Below are positions 17,121 through 24,226 of a stretch of DNA of 36,888 nucleotides, piece by piece (within the stretch, counting starts at the first letter, position 1; every line of letters begins with the position of its first letter). The notes under the pieces are model-generated. The model was not told the origin of the DNA, did no database searches, and worked only from the letters and a program-made list of their open reading frames with translations. The stretch is from Chloroflexota bacterium (lineage in GTDB: Bacteria > Chloroflexota > Dehalococcoidia > Lucifugimonadales > UBA2985): the NCBI GenBank assembly GCA_002717805.1, contig PBBS01000016.1, positions 39,493 through 76,380 on the forward strand. Reading direction: 5' to 3'. The translations under genes were made by a program, and so were the position numbers.

Positions 17121-18620
17121 CTATTTTCTACCAAAGGTAGATATGTATGCAATTAGTGCGGATTTGTCTGCATCAGATAGACTCATGTAATTTAGTCGTG
17201 ACTCATTTGCCTCACCCATGTGCATACCTATCGCTTCTTCTATTAGGGTCGCTCTACCATGGTGCATGAAAGGGGGTTCAGACATCATTCCCCATAGCTT
17301 TTTTGTTATCCAGTATGCTGGATCTACAAAACGCTGTTCCCGATTTTCATTAGCAAGTATTGGACCCATATCATGTCGTTTAAGATCTGTAAACGCGTGT
17401 ACGAGGATTGTTCCTTCACGGCTCCTTGTGACAGAGTTTGTACTTGAGTTTTTAGTCAAATCAATATCATATATATCAGGAATAGGGTAATCAGACAAAG
17501 TCCCTGCAGGATTGAATGGGTTAGGTTCTCTGTATATAGGTGATTCTAGTTCTAGATATGGTCTATGACATACTGCACATCCTATATCAGAAAATACCCA
17601 ATCGCCTCGATTCACTTTTTCCTTACTTGCTTCGTTCTTGGGTTCCAAAAATGTAGGGGCTTCTAGAGTGGCCTGGAATAATATGATCGCCGTTATATCA
17701 GCAATAGTCAGTTCATTTGGGACTCCATCCTGGTCTGCGTCTATATCACTGCCTGCTCTTTCTTCAGCCTGCAAACCATGGTGTAAATTAAAGGAGTCTA
17801 ATGTGAATTCCCTTAGCGAAGTATATACGCCTTTCTGAGAAAATGGTCTTACTATTAGGTCTTCATCTATGCCTTCAATTTTTGAGTTATCTATTAGACC
17901 ATCAGGCCAAGCTGTGATTTCCCCAAATGAAACTCCTTTTGTAATTGCTGGTAATGTTACGGGCCTGTCTTCCTCCATTGCTTGGATCTTTGCATTGTCT
18001 CTGATGGTAAGTAAGTCTGTAGTCATCTCTCTTGCAAGAAGCTCTATTAACCCGGAACCGAACATAGATATAGTCCCTCTCTCGTTACCTATATCTAGTA
18101 AATTATGAGTTTCGTAGAGATCACCAGGGCCTTTGTCAAAGTTGGCGTTGGGAAATTCATGAGCTAATACAAAAACGTTAGCAACATTGTCTCCTCCTCC
18201 ACCAACACTAGGTAAATTGTGGCATCCCATGCAAGAGTTGGCATCTGGTCCAGATATTCTATTAAAGCGTGCATTTATCTTTGATATATTGTCTTGATTA
18301 GGTAATAGTCGTGTCTTTGAGTTGCCTGCTCCATCTAATGTATTCAAAGATGCCCGAAAAATTTGTTCCCCGATGTCCAGTAGCTCTTCTAGGGGTATCT
18401 TGCCATCTTTTAGATCTTGGTTATTGGCGTGCCTGACTATGCCGGGACTTTCTACAGATGCAACAGATTCTACCTGGTAATCGTTGCTGGAGCACGACAA
18501 AACGATACTCAGAACTATGACAGACACGACAATCAGTGGGAATGTGAATCTTACGTCCGAGAAGGTGAGACCCTCCGGATTATTCCAGTAGGGTCTCACA
18601 AATTTATATACCGGCATCAT
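17121..18620 (-). CDS. Di-haem cytochrome c lipoprotein (di-haem oxidoreductase/DUF1111-like)
   Basis: A 499-residue exported protein. A hydrophobic segment at 26-42 ends in VLSC, a lipobox with lipidated C43. Two haem c sites follow: CMGCH (130-134) in the SCMGCHNLPSVGGGG segment and CAVCH (348-352). Between them, DIDADQDGVPNE (292-303) is an EF-hand-like calcium loop. The FMHHGRATLIEEAI segment near the C-terminus is typical of di-haem peroxidase-like or thiol-oxidoreductase-like DUF1111 proteins. It would act as a membrane-anchored periplasmic electron carrier or oxidase. Its placement in a TusA/YeeE/rhodanese operon suggests oxidation or reduction of a sulfur or selenium compound. The upstream gene stops eight bases before its start. 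Confidence 0.85.
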   Translation of the reverse strand: MMPVYKFVRPYWNNPEGLTFSDVRFTFPLIVVSVIVLSIVLSCSSNDYQVESVASVESPGIVRHANNQDLKDGKIPLEELLDIGEQIFRASLNTLDGAGNSKTRLLPNQDNISKINARFNRISGPDANSCMGCHNLPSVGGGGDNVANVFVLAHEFPNANFDKGPGDLYETHNLLDIGNERGTISMFGSGLIELLAREMTTDLLTIRDNAKIQAMEEDRPVTLPAITKGVSFGEITAWPDGLIDNSKIEGIDEDLIVRPFSQKGVYTSLREFTLDSFNLHHGLQAEERAGSDIDADQDGVPNELTIADITAIILFQATLEAPTFLEPKNEASKEKVNRGDWVFSDIGCAVCHRPYLELESPIYREPNPFNPAGTLSDYPIPDIYDIDLTKNSSTNSVTRSREGTILVHAFTDLKRHDMGPILANENREQRFVDPAYWITKKLWGMMSEPPFMHHGRATLIEEAIGMHMGEANESRLNYMSLSDADKSALIAYISTFGRK

Positions 18621-18628
18621 GATTACGC

Positions 18629-19360
18629 TTACCTTGGTTCTGGTATGGTTATCTCTCCGTCGATCATATCACCTGTGAAGGTGAATTCAGGGCCGAATAT
18701 GGCGTAGTTGATTGGTGCAGTGTCTGGTTCGAAGAATACTGTAAATTCAAAAGTATCTCCGGCAGGTCCCCCACCTAAACCAGCATCAGTTGCCTTGATT
18801 CTATATTCTGCAAACTCGGCTACTTCTCTGGATCCCATAGTAAGGTTAGCCTTTGCAACTTCGGTGAAACAATCTAGTCCACCAGTAATTAGGATCTCAT
18901 TATGACCATCAGTTCCTTTTGTAACCTTAAATTCCTCTATGGTTGTCGTGGACATTGCCATGAAGAATTCGTTTTCTTCTATAAGTACTTCACCCATTTG
19001 GAAGGTTGGCATTATGAATGCCTCTGGGTTGTTATCTACCCTGCAAAAAGCATGATTGTTGTCAAAACTGAATACTTCTTGGAGTTCTACAGACAGCTCT
19101 CCGGTGTCAGGATGAGGCATCATTTTGGAGTTTACTCCTCCACCTGAAGCTGAGTTTAGATTTAGCCTTGATAATTCTGCTTTAAGTGCATCTACATCTT
19201 TAGCCTTCTCTGTCAATTGCCTGTTTTCTACAACAACAGAACTCTTCTGATCCTCTAGCTCTGTTATCTTGGCATTACCTGCGTTATTAGCTATCACATA
19301 TCCAATTAAGAAACCGATTATCAGTGCTCCAATTATTTGTACAGCCTTATTATTCATCAT
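18629..19360 (-). CDS. Membrane-anchored protein with coiled coil, function unknown
   Basis: I do not recognise this 243-residue protein. It has one N-terminal membrane helix (about residues 8-26), a predicted coiled coil at about 30-68 (ELEDQKSSVVVENRQL and following), then a Ser/Gly linker and a beta-rich acidic domain of roughly 170 residues. That domain contains cysteines near 109 and 163, which could form a disulfide outside the membrane. It lies between the double rhodanese and the di-haem cytochrome in the same operon, with GAGGAG before the start, so it may be a partner of the cytochrome. Confidence 0.8.
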   Translation of the reverse strand: MMNNKAVQIIGALIIGFLIGYVIANNAGNAKITELEDQKSSVVVENRQLTEKAKDVDALKAELSRLNLNSASGGGVNSKMMPHPDTGELSVELQEVFSFDNNHAFCRVDNNPEAFIMPTFQMGEVLIEENEFFMAMSTTTIEEFKVTKGTDGHNEILITGGLDCFTEVAKANLTMGSREVAEFAEYRIKATDAGLGGGPAGDTFEFTVFFEPDTAPINYAIFGPEFTFTGDMIDGEITIPEPR

Positions 19361-19431
19361 TTTCTCCTCTATATATAGCTACTGTTATTCCGATATAGTA
19401 GTTTATGTGTATTCTTGGATATACGATATAT

Positions 19432-20055
19432 TTATCCATCGTAGTAGGAAAATTCTATGTTTGCCGACCTGCATCCTGCGGCTCCATCTGGAACATCAAC
19501 AACGTTAGTGAATCCATTAGCTTGAAGGATGCTAACTGCTGATGAGCTCCTAATTCCGGCTTCACATATAACGGCTATTCCAACATTAGGGTCTAGTTCA
19601 TCCATTCTGCTTCTCAGTTCACCAAGCGAAATCAGGATTGAGCCAGGTATATATCCCATTTCCCATTCTATTTGTTCTCTAACATCGAGTATTTGATACT
19701 CAGACTTAAGTAATTCTTCTATTGACACCTCCTTGACTGTTACTGAGAGTATTTCACTCTGCCCTGATGAGTCTTTATCGATTTCTATAGCCCCTCTTAA
19801 CTGAAATGAGCTTCCGCTTAGTTGCTCGATTGCCCCATCAAGTTGGTCTAATTCATTTGCCAGGATTATGATCGGCCTATCAGGGCTAATCAGAATGCTG
19901 AGTCTAGATTCAAGTCCCCTAGCACTGTACGGTAGGCTTATAGACCCAGGAGGATGCCCGATCCCGAACGGTTTCGGGCCCCGGACATCCACTATCCTGG
20001 CTTTTCCATCATTTGCCAGTTCCAAAGCTTCGGTTGCAGTAAACTGTGTAGTCAT
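19432..20055 (-). CDS. Double rhodanese-domain sulfurtransferase
   Basis: A 207-residue protein with two rhodanese folds. The first (about 1-95) has the RIVDVRGPKPFGIGHPPGSISLP signature pieces but no cysteine in the active loop (it reads ILANELD), so it should be inactive. The second (about 108-207) has QILDVREQIEWEMGYIPGSI and the active loop C164-E-A-G-I-R, a six-residue loop suited to sulfur transfer. Inactive-plus-active tandem rhodaneses are common. There is no signal peptide, so it should act in the cytoplasm and pass sulfane sulfur (or selenium) to the two TusA carriers encoded in the same operon. It starts 11 bases after the beta-propeller gene ends. Confidence 0.9.
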   Translation of the reverse strand: MTTQFTATEALELANDGKARIVDVRGPKPFGIGHPPGSISLPYSARGLESRLSILISPDRPIIILANELDQLDGAIEQLSGSSFQLRGAIEIDKDSSGQSEILSVTVKEVSIEELLKSEYQILDVREQIEWEMGYIPGSILISLGELRSRMDELDPNVGIAVICEAGIRSSSAVSILQANGFTNVVDVPDGAAGCRSANIEFSYYDG

Positions 20056-20066
20056 TCTAGTGAAGT

Positions 20067-21167
20067 TTACTCGTTTGCCCAGAGGAACATTCCGCCTGGA
20101 TTACTTTCCAATTCTATGCGACCAGCTACAGACCAATTCGAAGTATCGACAATTACTATCGATGCCTCTTTTGAAGCGTTCGCATATATATACTTTCCAT
20201 TAGGATGTACAGCGACCTTATTTGGAGAGTTACCAACAGTTACTCTGGTAACTTCTTCAAGTGTCTCTGTATCTATAACTTGAACAATTGGGTCACCGGC
20301 ATGTCCTATGTAAGCCAGTGAACCATCAGGGCTGAAAGTTCCTACAACGGGTTTTTGAGCAGCTGGTATTCTCTTCACAAGCTCAAGGGTTAGAGGGTCA
20401 TATATCGCGTTTGTATGGCTACCAATCTCTTGAACCCACATCCGTCCGTCTTTCGGGTTGTTGGTATGCATAACGGGCCTAGCTCCTTCTGGACTATTGG
20501 TCTCTTTAAGGACTGCACCAGTGTGGGCATCAACCATGACTACTGAGTTTCCGTCTAGGGTAGGGTAGTAGAATCTCTCTACTCCGTCTGATCCTTCTAC
20601 TACGTCTGCGTCACATACTACACCGTCCTCGCTTTGTCCTCGAGGCAAGTCTTTCCATGTGTGTAGTACCTGATGGGCTTTCGTATCAATAGTGACTATC
20701 TCAGCCGATCCTTGTTTTCCAACGTGTATGACTCCGGCTTTAGATGATTTACCTATGTATATATTCTTCTTTTCTTTACCAACCGAATGCCTGGATTTTT
20801 CTTCCAACGTGTTTACATCCAATGCAATAACAACTGCATCATCAGCCTCAGGATACTTCAGACCCAGCCAAACGTGAGTACCGTCAAAATAGTTGTTATC
20901 GTCGTTCCAGGTCCATTTTGTAAAATTCTCTATGTCTTTGGTTTCCAGTACCATATTGCTTTCGGCATCTATAACTGATACGTGTGGGCTAGAATTGCTA
21001 AAAGCAAGTATCTTTGCAGTCTCAGGTGGTTTTGGAGTATCTGTGGGCACGGCAGTATTAACTGGGGCAGGTGCTGGTGTGGATGTAGGATCTGCGCTGC
21101 TGCATGCTACGGCTCCAAGTACTACCGTCAGTAACAATGGCATTAGTATTTTTTTGATATGGTTCAT
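20067..21167 (-). CDS. YncE/YVTN-type beta-propeller lipoprotein
   Basis: A 366-residue exported lipoprotein. A longer in-frame opening to 21281 exists, but I place the start at the ATG 21167-21165. That gives a signal peptide MNHIKKILMPLLLTVVLGAVAC with a lipobox cysteine at 22, then a TPAPAP linker. The start overlaps the upstream TusA stop as ATGA, and AAAGGAG lies upstream. The mature part contains repeated blade sequences of the VSVIDAESN, VQVIDTETLEEV and IVIVDTSNWSV type, characteristic of the YVTN/cytochrome-d1-like seven-bladed propeller. No haem motif is visible. It probably binds a substrate or partner outside the membrane. Translational coupling to TusA ties it to the sulfur/selenium operon. 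Confidence 0.88.
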   Translation of the reverse strand: MNHIKKILMPLLLTVVLGAVACSSADPTSTPAPAPVNTAVPTDTPKPPETAKILAFSNSSPHVSVIDAESNMVLETKDIENFTKWTWNDDNNYFDGTHVWLGLKYPEADDAVVIALDVNTLEEKSRHSVGKEKKNIYIGKSSKAGVIHVGKQGSAEIVTIDTKAHQVLHTWKDLPRGQSEDGVVCDADVVEGSDGVERFYYPTLDGNSVVMVDAHTGAVLKETNSPEGARPVMHTNNPKDGRMWVQEIGSHTNAIYDPLTLELVKRIPAAQKPVVGTFSPDGSLAYIGHAGDPIVQVIDTETLEEVTRVTVGNSPNKVAVHPNGKYIYANASKEASIVIVDTSNWSVAGRIELESNPGGMFLWANE

Positions 21168-21394
21168 TCCTGATTTTCTCCTTTTGGTATTAGGGATATT
21201 TTCCATTCCGGTGAGCCAGTTTCCTCTATTTCGCAGATGTAACCGAATCTGCCAGCTTGAGGAGGAATAGTTTCCAGGCAAGGTGCATGGTCAGTTATGA
21301 CAACGACCGAGTCGCTACCCTCCAGTTTCTTCATTGCCTCTACTGCTTTCATCATTGGGTATGGACATATTTCCCCACGAACATCCAATTCCAT
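21164..21394 (-). CDS. TusA/SirA/YedF-like sulfur-carrier protein
   Basis: A 76-residue carrier with LDVRGEICPYPMMKAVEAM and the CPxP-type cysteine at residue 10. It follows the YeeE/YedE transporter by 39 bases, and its ribosome site GGAGGTGAT is very strong. YeeE-TusA pairs are a known unit: YeeE-type TsuA imports thiosulfate and the TusA-like TsuB is needed for its use. YedE-YedF pairs are the candidate selenium version. Its stop overlaps the start of the beta-propeller lipoprotein gene. The second TusA at 16841 differs in sequence, so it is not a recent duplicate. Confidence 0.92.
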   Translation of the reverse strand: MELDVRGEICPYPMMKAVEAMKKLEGSDSVVVITDHAPCLETIPPQAGRFGYICEIEETGSPEWKISLIPKGENQE

Positions 21395-21433
21395 ATATCA
21401 CCTCCAGTATAGATTGATTCCAATAATTAATTG

Positions 21434-22690
21434 TTAGCTTATCCTCTTTATCGCTTGTACTCCTATAAACGATCCGCATGCTAAAGATGCTGCAAAAAGC
21501 CATCCACTAAGGCTTAGAGACGGAACTGCAGAGAAAAATGCTCCTACAGTGCATCCTATTGCTAATCCAGCTCCGTATCCCATTATCACCCCGCCTCCTA
21601 GTGCCTGGATATATCTTTTTCTGTTTTGAGGGAACCTAAGCTTGAATTCCCTAGAAAACAGTGCAGCTATAAAACTTCCTGGCAGAATACCAACTGTTAC
21701 AGCAAATGTATGACTAAAAAAACCACTTTCATCGGCTCGACCAGCGCATCCCCCGAGTTCACTTAGACCGAGAGCATCTGGAGGAGCCATGTTCATGAAT
21801 GTCATAATATTGTTAGACCATCTGGTTAACTCGCCGGTTACGCCCCAGGGCATATGACTGAGATACATTAGCACCACGATGCCACCTAGAATTCCTCCGC
21901 CAACTATTGGTGACCATCCTCGTACGAATATAGTGTTCCATATTGAACCGAGTTTTTCATTGAAAGTATCGTTTGGTTCCTCTTTGCGTTTCATGTCAGG
22001 CATAGAAAGACCTACGCGTGACTCCCACCAGACCAGAAACAGAAATACTATAAAGAGCAGGGATAGGGTTACAACAACAGCTCCCCCGTATCCGAGGTCT
22101 AGTTTTGAAGGTATCCATATCTTCTCTTCATTCGAAATGAAGTTGGTCCACCACCAATTCCATGACTGAGATATCAGACCTAATCCTATTAAAACTCCAC
22201 CTATTGATACCCATGAACTTATATATCCTTCTGCCATTCTGTATAGAGATCCTGAAACGCAGCCACCAGAGATAACCATACCAAAGCCGAATATTATTCC
22301 TGCGAATATGGTAGATATGCCGAAAGGAAGTATATTTGCCTCTGAGGGCAGGACTCCAAAGTTTGGGAATGGGACCATCCCATACATATTTATTGCGAAT
22401 CCTATTGTAGATATTGATAACCCTACTAGAATTCCTTTCAAAATCTTGCTGTTACCAAATAGAAACAGGTCCCTAAATGCCGAAGCAAAGCAGAATCGGC
22501 TTCTTTGAAGAGTGAATCCAGCCATGATACCAAGTAGCCATAGTGGTGCTAGAACAGGGTCAACCCCAGACATATATACAGCCAATGCTAATGAGCCAAT
22601 TAGCACGGATATTGCAGCTAAGTTGTGTGTTCTGAGTATTGTTGGTGGATTAACAGGTGTTCCACCTATATTGTTAACTTGTGTAGTCAT
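21434..22690 (-). CDS. YeeE/YedE-family sulfur (thiosulfate) or selenium transporter
   Basis: A 418-residue polytopic membrane protein with the family's two-lobed pattern. GFTLQRSRFCFASAFRDLFLF lies at about 59-78, SGGCVSG around C144 in the first lobe, and GGCAGRADESG then AIGCTVGAFFS in the second. Small-residue-flanked cysteines are the conserved substrate-relay residues in TsuA-like thiosulfate importers. Size and about ten membrane segments are as expected. The gene heads a minus-strand operon. It is preceded by a promoter, a structured leader RNA and an intrinsic terminator, with no clear Shine-Dalgarno between the terminator and the ATG, so expression looks conditional. Thiosulfate and selenium substrates cannot be told apart from sequence alone. 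Confidence 0.9.
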   Translation of the reverse strand: MTTQVNNIGGTPVNPPTILRTHNLAAISVLIGSLALAVYMSGVDPVLAPLWLLGIMAGFTLQRSRFCFASAFRDLFLFGNSKILKGILVGLSISTIGFAINMYGMVPFPNFGVLPSEANILPFGISTIFAGIIFGFGMVISGGCVSGSLYRMAEGYISSWVSIGGVLIGLGLISQSWNWWWTNFISNEEKIWIPSKLDLGYGGAVVVTLSLLFIVFLFLVWWESRVGLSMPDMKRKEEPNDTFNEKLGSIWNTIFVRGWSPIVGGGILGGIVVLMYLSHMPWGVTGELTRWSNNIMTFMNMAPPDALGLSELGGCAGRADESGFFSHTFAVTVGILPGSFIAALFSREFKLRFPQNRKRYIQALGGGVIMGYGAGLAIGCTVGAFFSAVPSLSLSGWLFAASLACGSFIGVQAIKRIS

Positions 22691-22703
22691 ATCTATGTAA
22701 ATG

Positions 22704-22732
22704 AAAAAAGCCCTAGGTATATTTCCTGGGCT
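22704..22732 (-). terminator. Intrinsic terminator/attenuator ahead of yeeE
   Basis: On the minus strand AGCCCAGG (22732-22725) pairs with CCTAGGGCT (22717-22709) with one bulged A and a seven-base loop. It is followed by TTTTTT (22709-22704). It ends 13 bases before the yeeE start codon and therefore lies inside the leader, which suggests premature termination control rather than the end of the preceding gene. Confidence 0.8.
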
Positions 22733-22883
22733 GGGTTAGTTATTTCCTGGTTTTTCAGTTTCTTGTAGCGATTACCCGGCCGTATAGGCATGGCTTATAC
22801 AAGAGCAGGTCGTCCAGAGTACCGACTGGGCTCTGTTCAGTTCATTCCAGTTGTATGAGTTACTTTCGGTGACTATAAACACC
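22704..22883 (-). ncRNA. Candidate structured leader RNA (riboswitch-like), class not recognised
   Basis: A good promoter at 22917-22889 predicts a transcript starting near 22883 that ends at the terminator at 22704, about 180 nt. Helices visible by eye are GGTG/CACC (22883-22880 with 22871-22868), ACTGG/CCAGT (22851-22847 with 22829-22825, or alternatively CAGAG/CTCTG at 22835-22831 with 22819-22815) and GTATA/TATAC (22800-22796 with 22786-22782). A competing TCTTGTA/TACAAGA pairing (22803-22797 with 22767-22761) overlaps the last helix. Mutually exclusive helices followed by a terminator are typical of riboswitches or attenuators. I could not match it to a known class. A free-standing small RNA is the alternative. 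Confidence 0.55.
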
Positions 22884-22888
22884 GGCCC

Positions 22889-22917
22889 ACTATACATAAT
22901 TGTTAACTAGACGTCAA
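22889..22917 (-). promoter_or_regulatory. Sigma70-type promoter of the yeeE leader
   Basis: Minus-strand TTGACG (22917-22912) and TATAGT (22894-22889) are separated by exactly 17 bases, close to consensus, and point toward yeeE. Transcription would start about seven bases downstream, near 22883. The -35 region is inside an 8-bp imperfect inverted repeat TTGTTGAC/GTTAACAA (22920-22913 with 22907-22900), which could be an operator. The rest of the gap up to 23029 shows nothing I can name. Confidence 0.7.
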
Positions 22918-23029
22918 CAATCTATATCGATATCTGGACCAGCTAAATACATTGTTGTTACGATATACGTAATGGCGCATGGATGTTCTCTTTTATACTG
23001 GCAAGTTTCTCAGATATTATCAAGCATAT

Positions 23030-23722
23030 TCAGGCATCGTATCTGGGCCTAGCTATTAACAATCCATTTTCTTTATTTACAGATATAGAGAAATCGAAGT
23101 AGTCTATCGATAAGGCCCATTTCTTATCGTTAGGATGAAAGTGTGGAAGACCTGGATCTGAGAATTTCTGAGACTCTTCGCTGGCTTCCACTAGGTCTAC
23201 TACAGAATTATGGTTGGGTTTTCTACCTTGGAGCAGGTTTCTTATATAGAATCCACACTGTTCATCTTCATCGGTTCTATATTTTCCTGCCGAACCCATA
23301 GCGACGATGCTTACAATTTCAGGTTTGGATGCCAATATTGACCTAGCTGTTGCGGCTGCATTTACTAACGATCCAGCGTATATTGTATCTGCATTTATTG
23401 CTGCGTTAACACCTACAGTTCCTGCACGGGTAGACTGAATTAGAATCTTACCTTCGACATCGCCGTTTGCTAGCTCGTGTGGCGAGTTGCCCATATCGAA
23501 TTGTATAGGTTTTATGCCATCAACTTCCCCTACACACAAGTCACCAGTACCATTTTCTCTCAGCGCTATGGCCTCTTCTATTTCTGACACCAGTATTATT
23601 TCCTTCGCTCCTTTAGAGAACGCTACTGAAGCTGTAGTGAATGCTCTATATACATCTATTATAACTACGGTTCCACTTGCTTCTTGAGCACCTGAAAGCA
23701 GGCTGTACATATTGATTTCCAT
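23030..23722 (-). CDS. ComB-like 2-phosphosulfolactate phosphatase family protein
   Basis: A 230-residue protein resembling ComB, the magnesium-dependent phosphatase that makes sulfolactate from 2-phosphosulfolactate in coenzyme M synthesis. Visible family segments are VVIIDVYRAFTTA near the N-terminus (usually DVLRATTT), the GNSPHE piece, ILIQSTRAGT and the DEDEQCG segment, which corresponds to the family's acidic-cysteine motif. ComB homologues are widespread in bacteria that do not make coenzyme M, where their role is unsettled. The gene follows RidA by eight bases and the MFS carrier before that, so these three form one operon. A sulfonate-related role is possible but unproven. Confidence 0.8.
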   Translation of the reverse strand: MEINMYSLLSGAQEASGTVVIIDVYRAFTTASVAFSKGAKEIILVSEIEEAIALRENGTGDLCVGEVDGIKPIQFDMGNSPHELANGDVEGKILIQSTRAGTVGVNAAINADTIYAGSLVNAAATARSILASKPEIVSIVAMGSAGKYRTDEDEQCGFYIRNLLQGRKPNHNSVVDLVEASEESQKFSDPGLPHFHPNDKKWALSIDYFDFSISVNKENGLLIARPRYDA

Positions 23723-23730
23723 GCTAACAC

Positions 23731-24195
23731 CTATCCTTTTAATTCTACTATGAGTTCTATTTCGACTGGTACTCCTCCAGGTAGACTTCCCATTCCTGCA
23801 GCTATTCGAGAGTGTTTTCCTGAATCACCTAGTATTGCGACTAGGAGATCTGATGCCCCATTTGCCACTGCTGGGTGCTGTGAGAATTCAGCGGTGGCAT
23901 TTACCATGCAGAATACTCTTATTATGCGATTTACATTGTCTAGGTCGCCAATAGCTTGTTTCAGCGACGCAAGGAGTGATAATGTTACGTGTCTTGCTAT
24001 TTCATATGCCTCATCGACAGACATATCATCTCCAACTCGACCGACAATTAAAGATCCATCCGCATTGCGTGGTACATGCCCTGACATGAATACCAGTTTT
24101 CCTGTAGCAATTGCTGGTAGATAATTAGCCACTGGTGGTGACAACTCGGGAAGTGAAAGTCCCATATCTTTTAACTTATCTTCTATAAACGACAT
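23731..24195 (-). CDS. RidA/YjgF/YER057c-family protein
   Basis: A 154-residue protein of the RidA (enamine/imine deaminase) superfamily. I place the start at ATG 24195-24193, which has GGAG about seven bases upstream. The longer opening to 24303 overlaps the end of the MFS gene and has no family sequence. Typical segments are LVFMSGHVPRNADG, a long central helix and a C-terminal SLPGGVPVEIELIVELKG with the beta-strand pattern of the trimer. The RidA arginine is not in its usual place (the R in SRIAAGMGSLPGG is elsewhere), so it may belong to a Rid subgroup with another activity. It is flanked by an MFS carrier and ComB on the same strand. Confidence 0.85.
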   Translation of the reverse strand: MSFIEDKLKDMGLSLPELSPPVANYLPAIATGKLVFMSGHVPRNADGSLIVGRVGDDMSVDEAYEIARHVTLSLLASLKQAIGDLDNVNRIIRVFCMVNATAEFSQHPAVANGASDLLVAILGDSGKHSRIAAGMGSLPGGVPVEIELIVELKG

Positions 24196-24226
24196 ATTAT
24201 TCTCCAGTCTATTTTTGCAAACTATT

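Noticed and set aside
21168-21281. Extended N-terminus of the beta-propeller lipoprotein
   Set aside because: It overlaps the TusA coding region in another frame, and using it would bury the signal peptide and lipobox inside the protein.
22741-22883. Leader RNA as a cobalamin riboswitch, tRNA-Sec, 6S RNA or SRP RNA
   Set aside because: Only a short GACCTGC stretch recalls the cobalamin box. There is no tRNA T-loop sequence or CCA end, no SRP GGAAG core, and the ends do not pair into a long 6S-type rod.
22740-22890. Structured RNA on the plus strand instead of the minus strand
   Set aside because: Several helices gain G-U pairs on the plus strand, which gave me pause. However, the promoter, terminator T-run and downstream gene all point to the minus strand, and I saw no plus-strand promoter or terminator.
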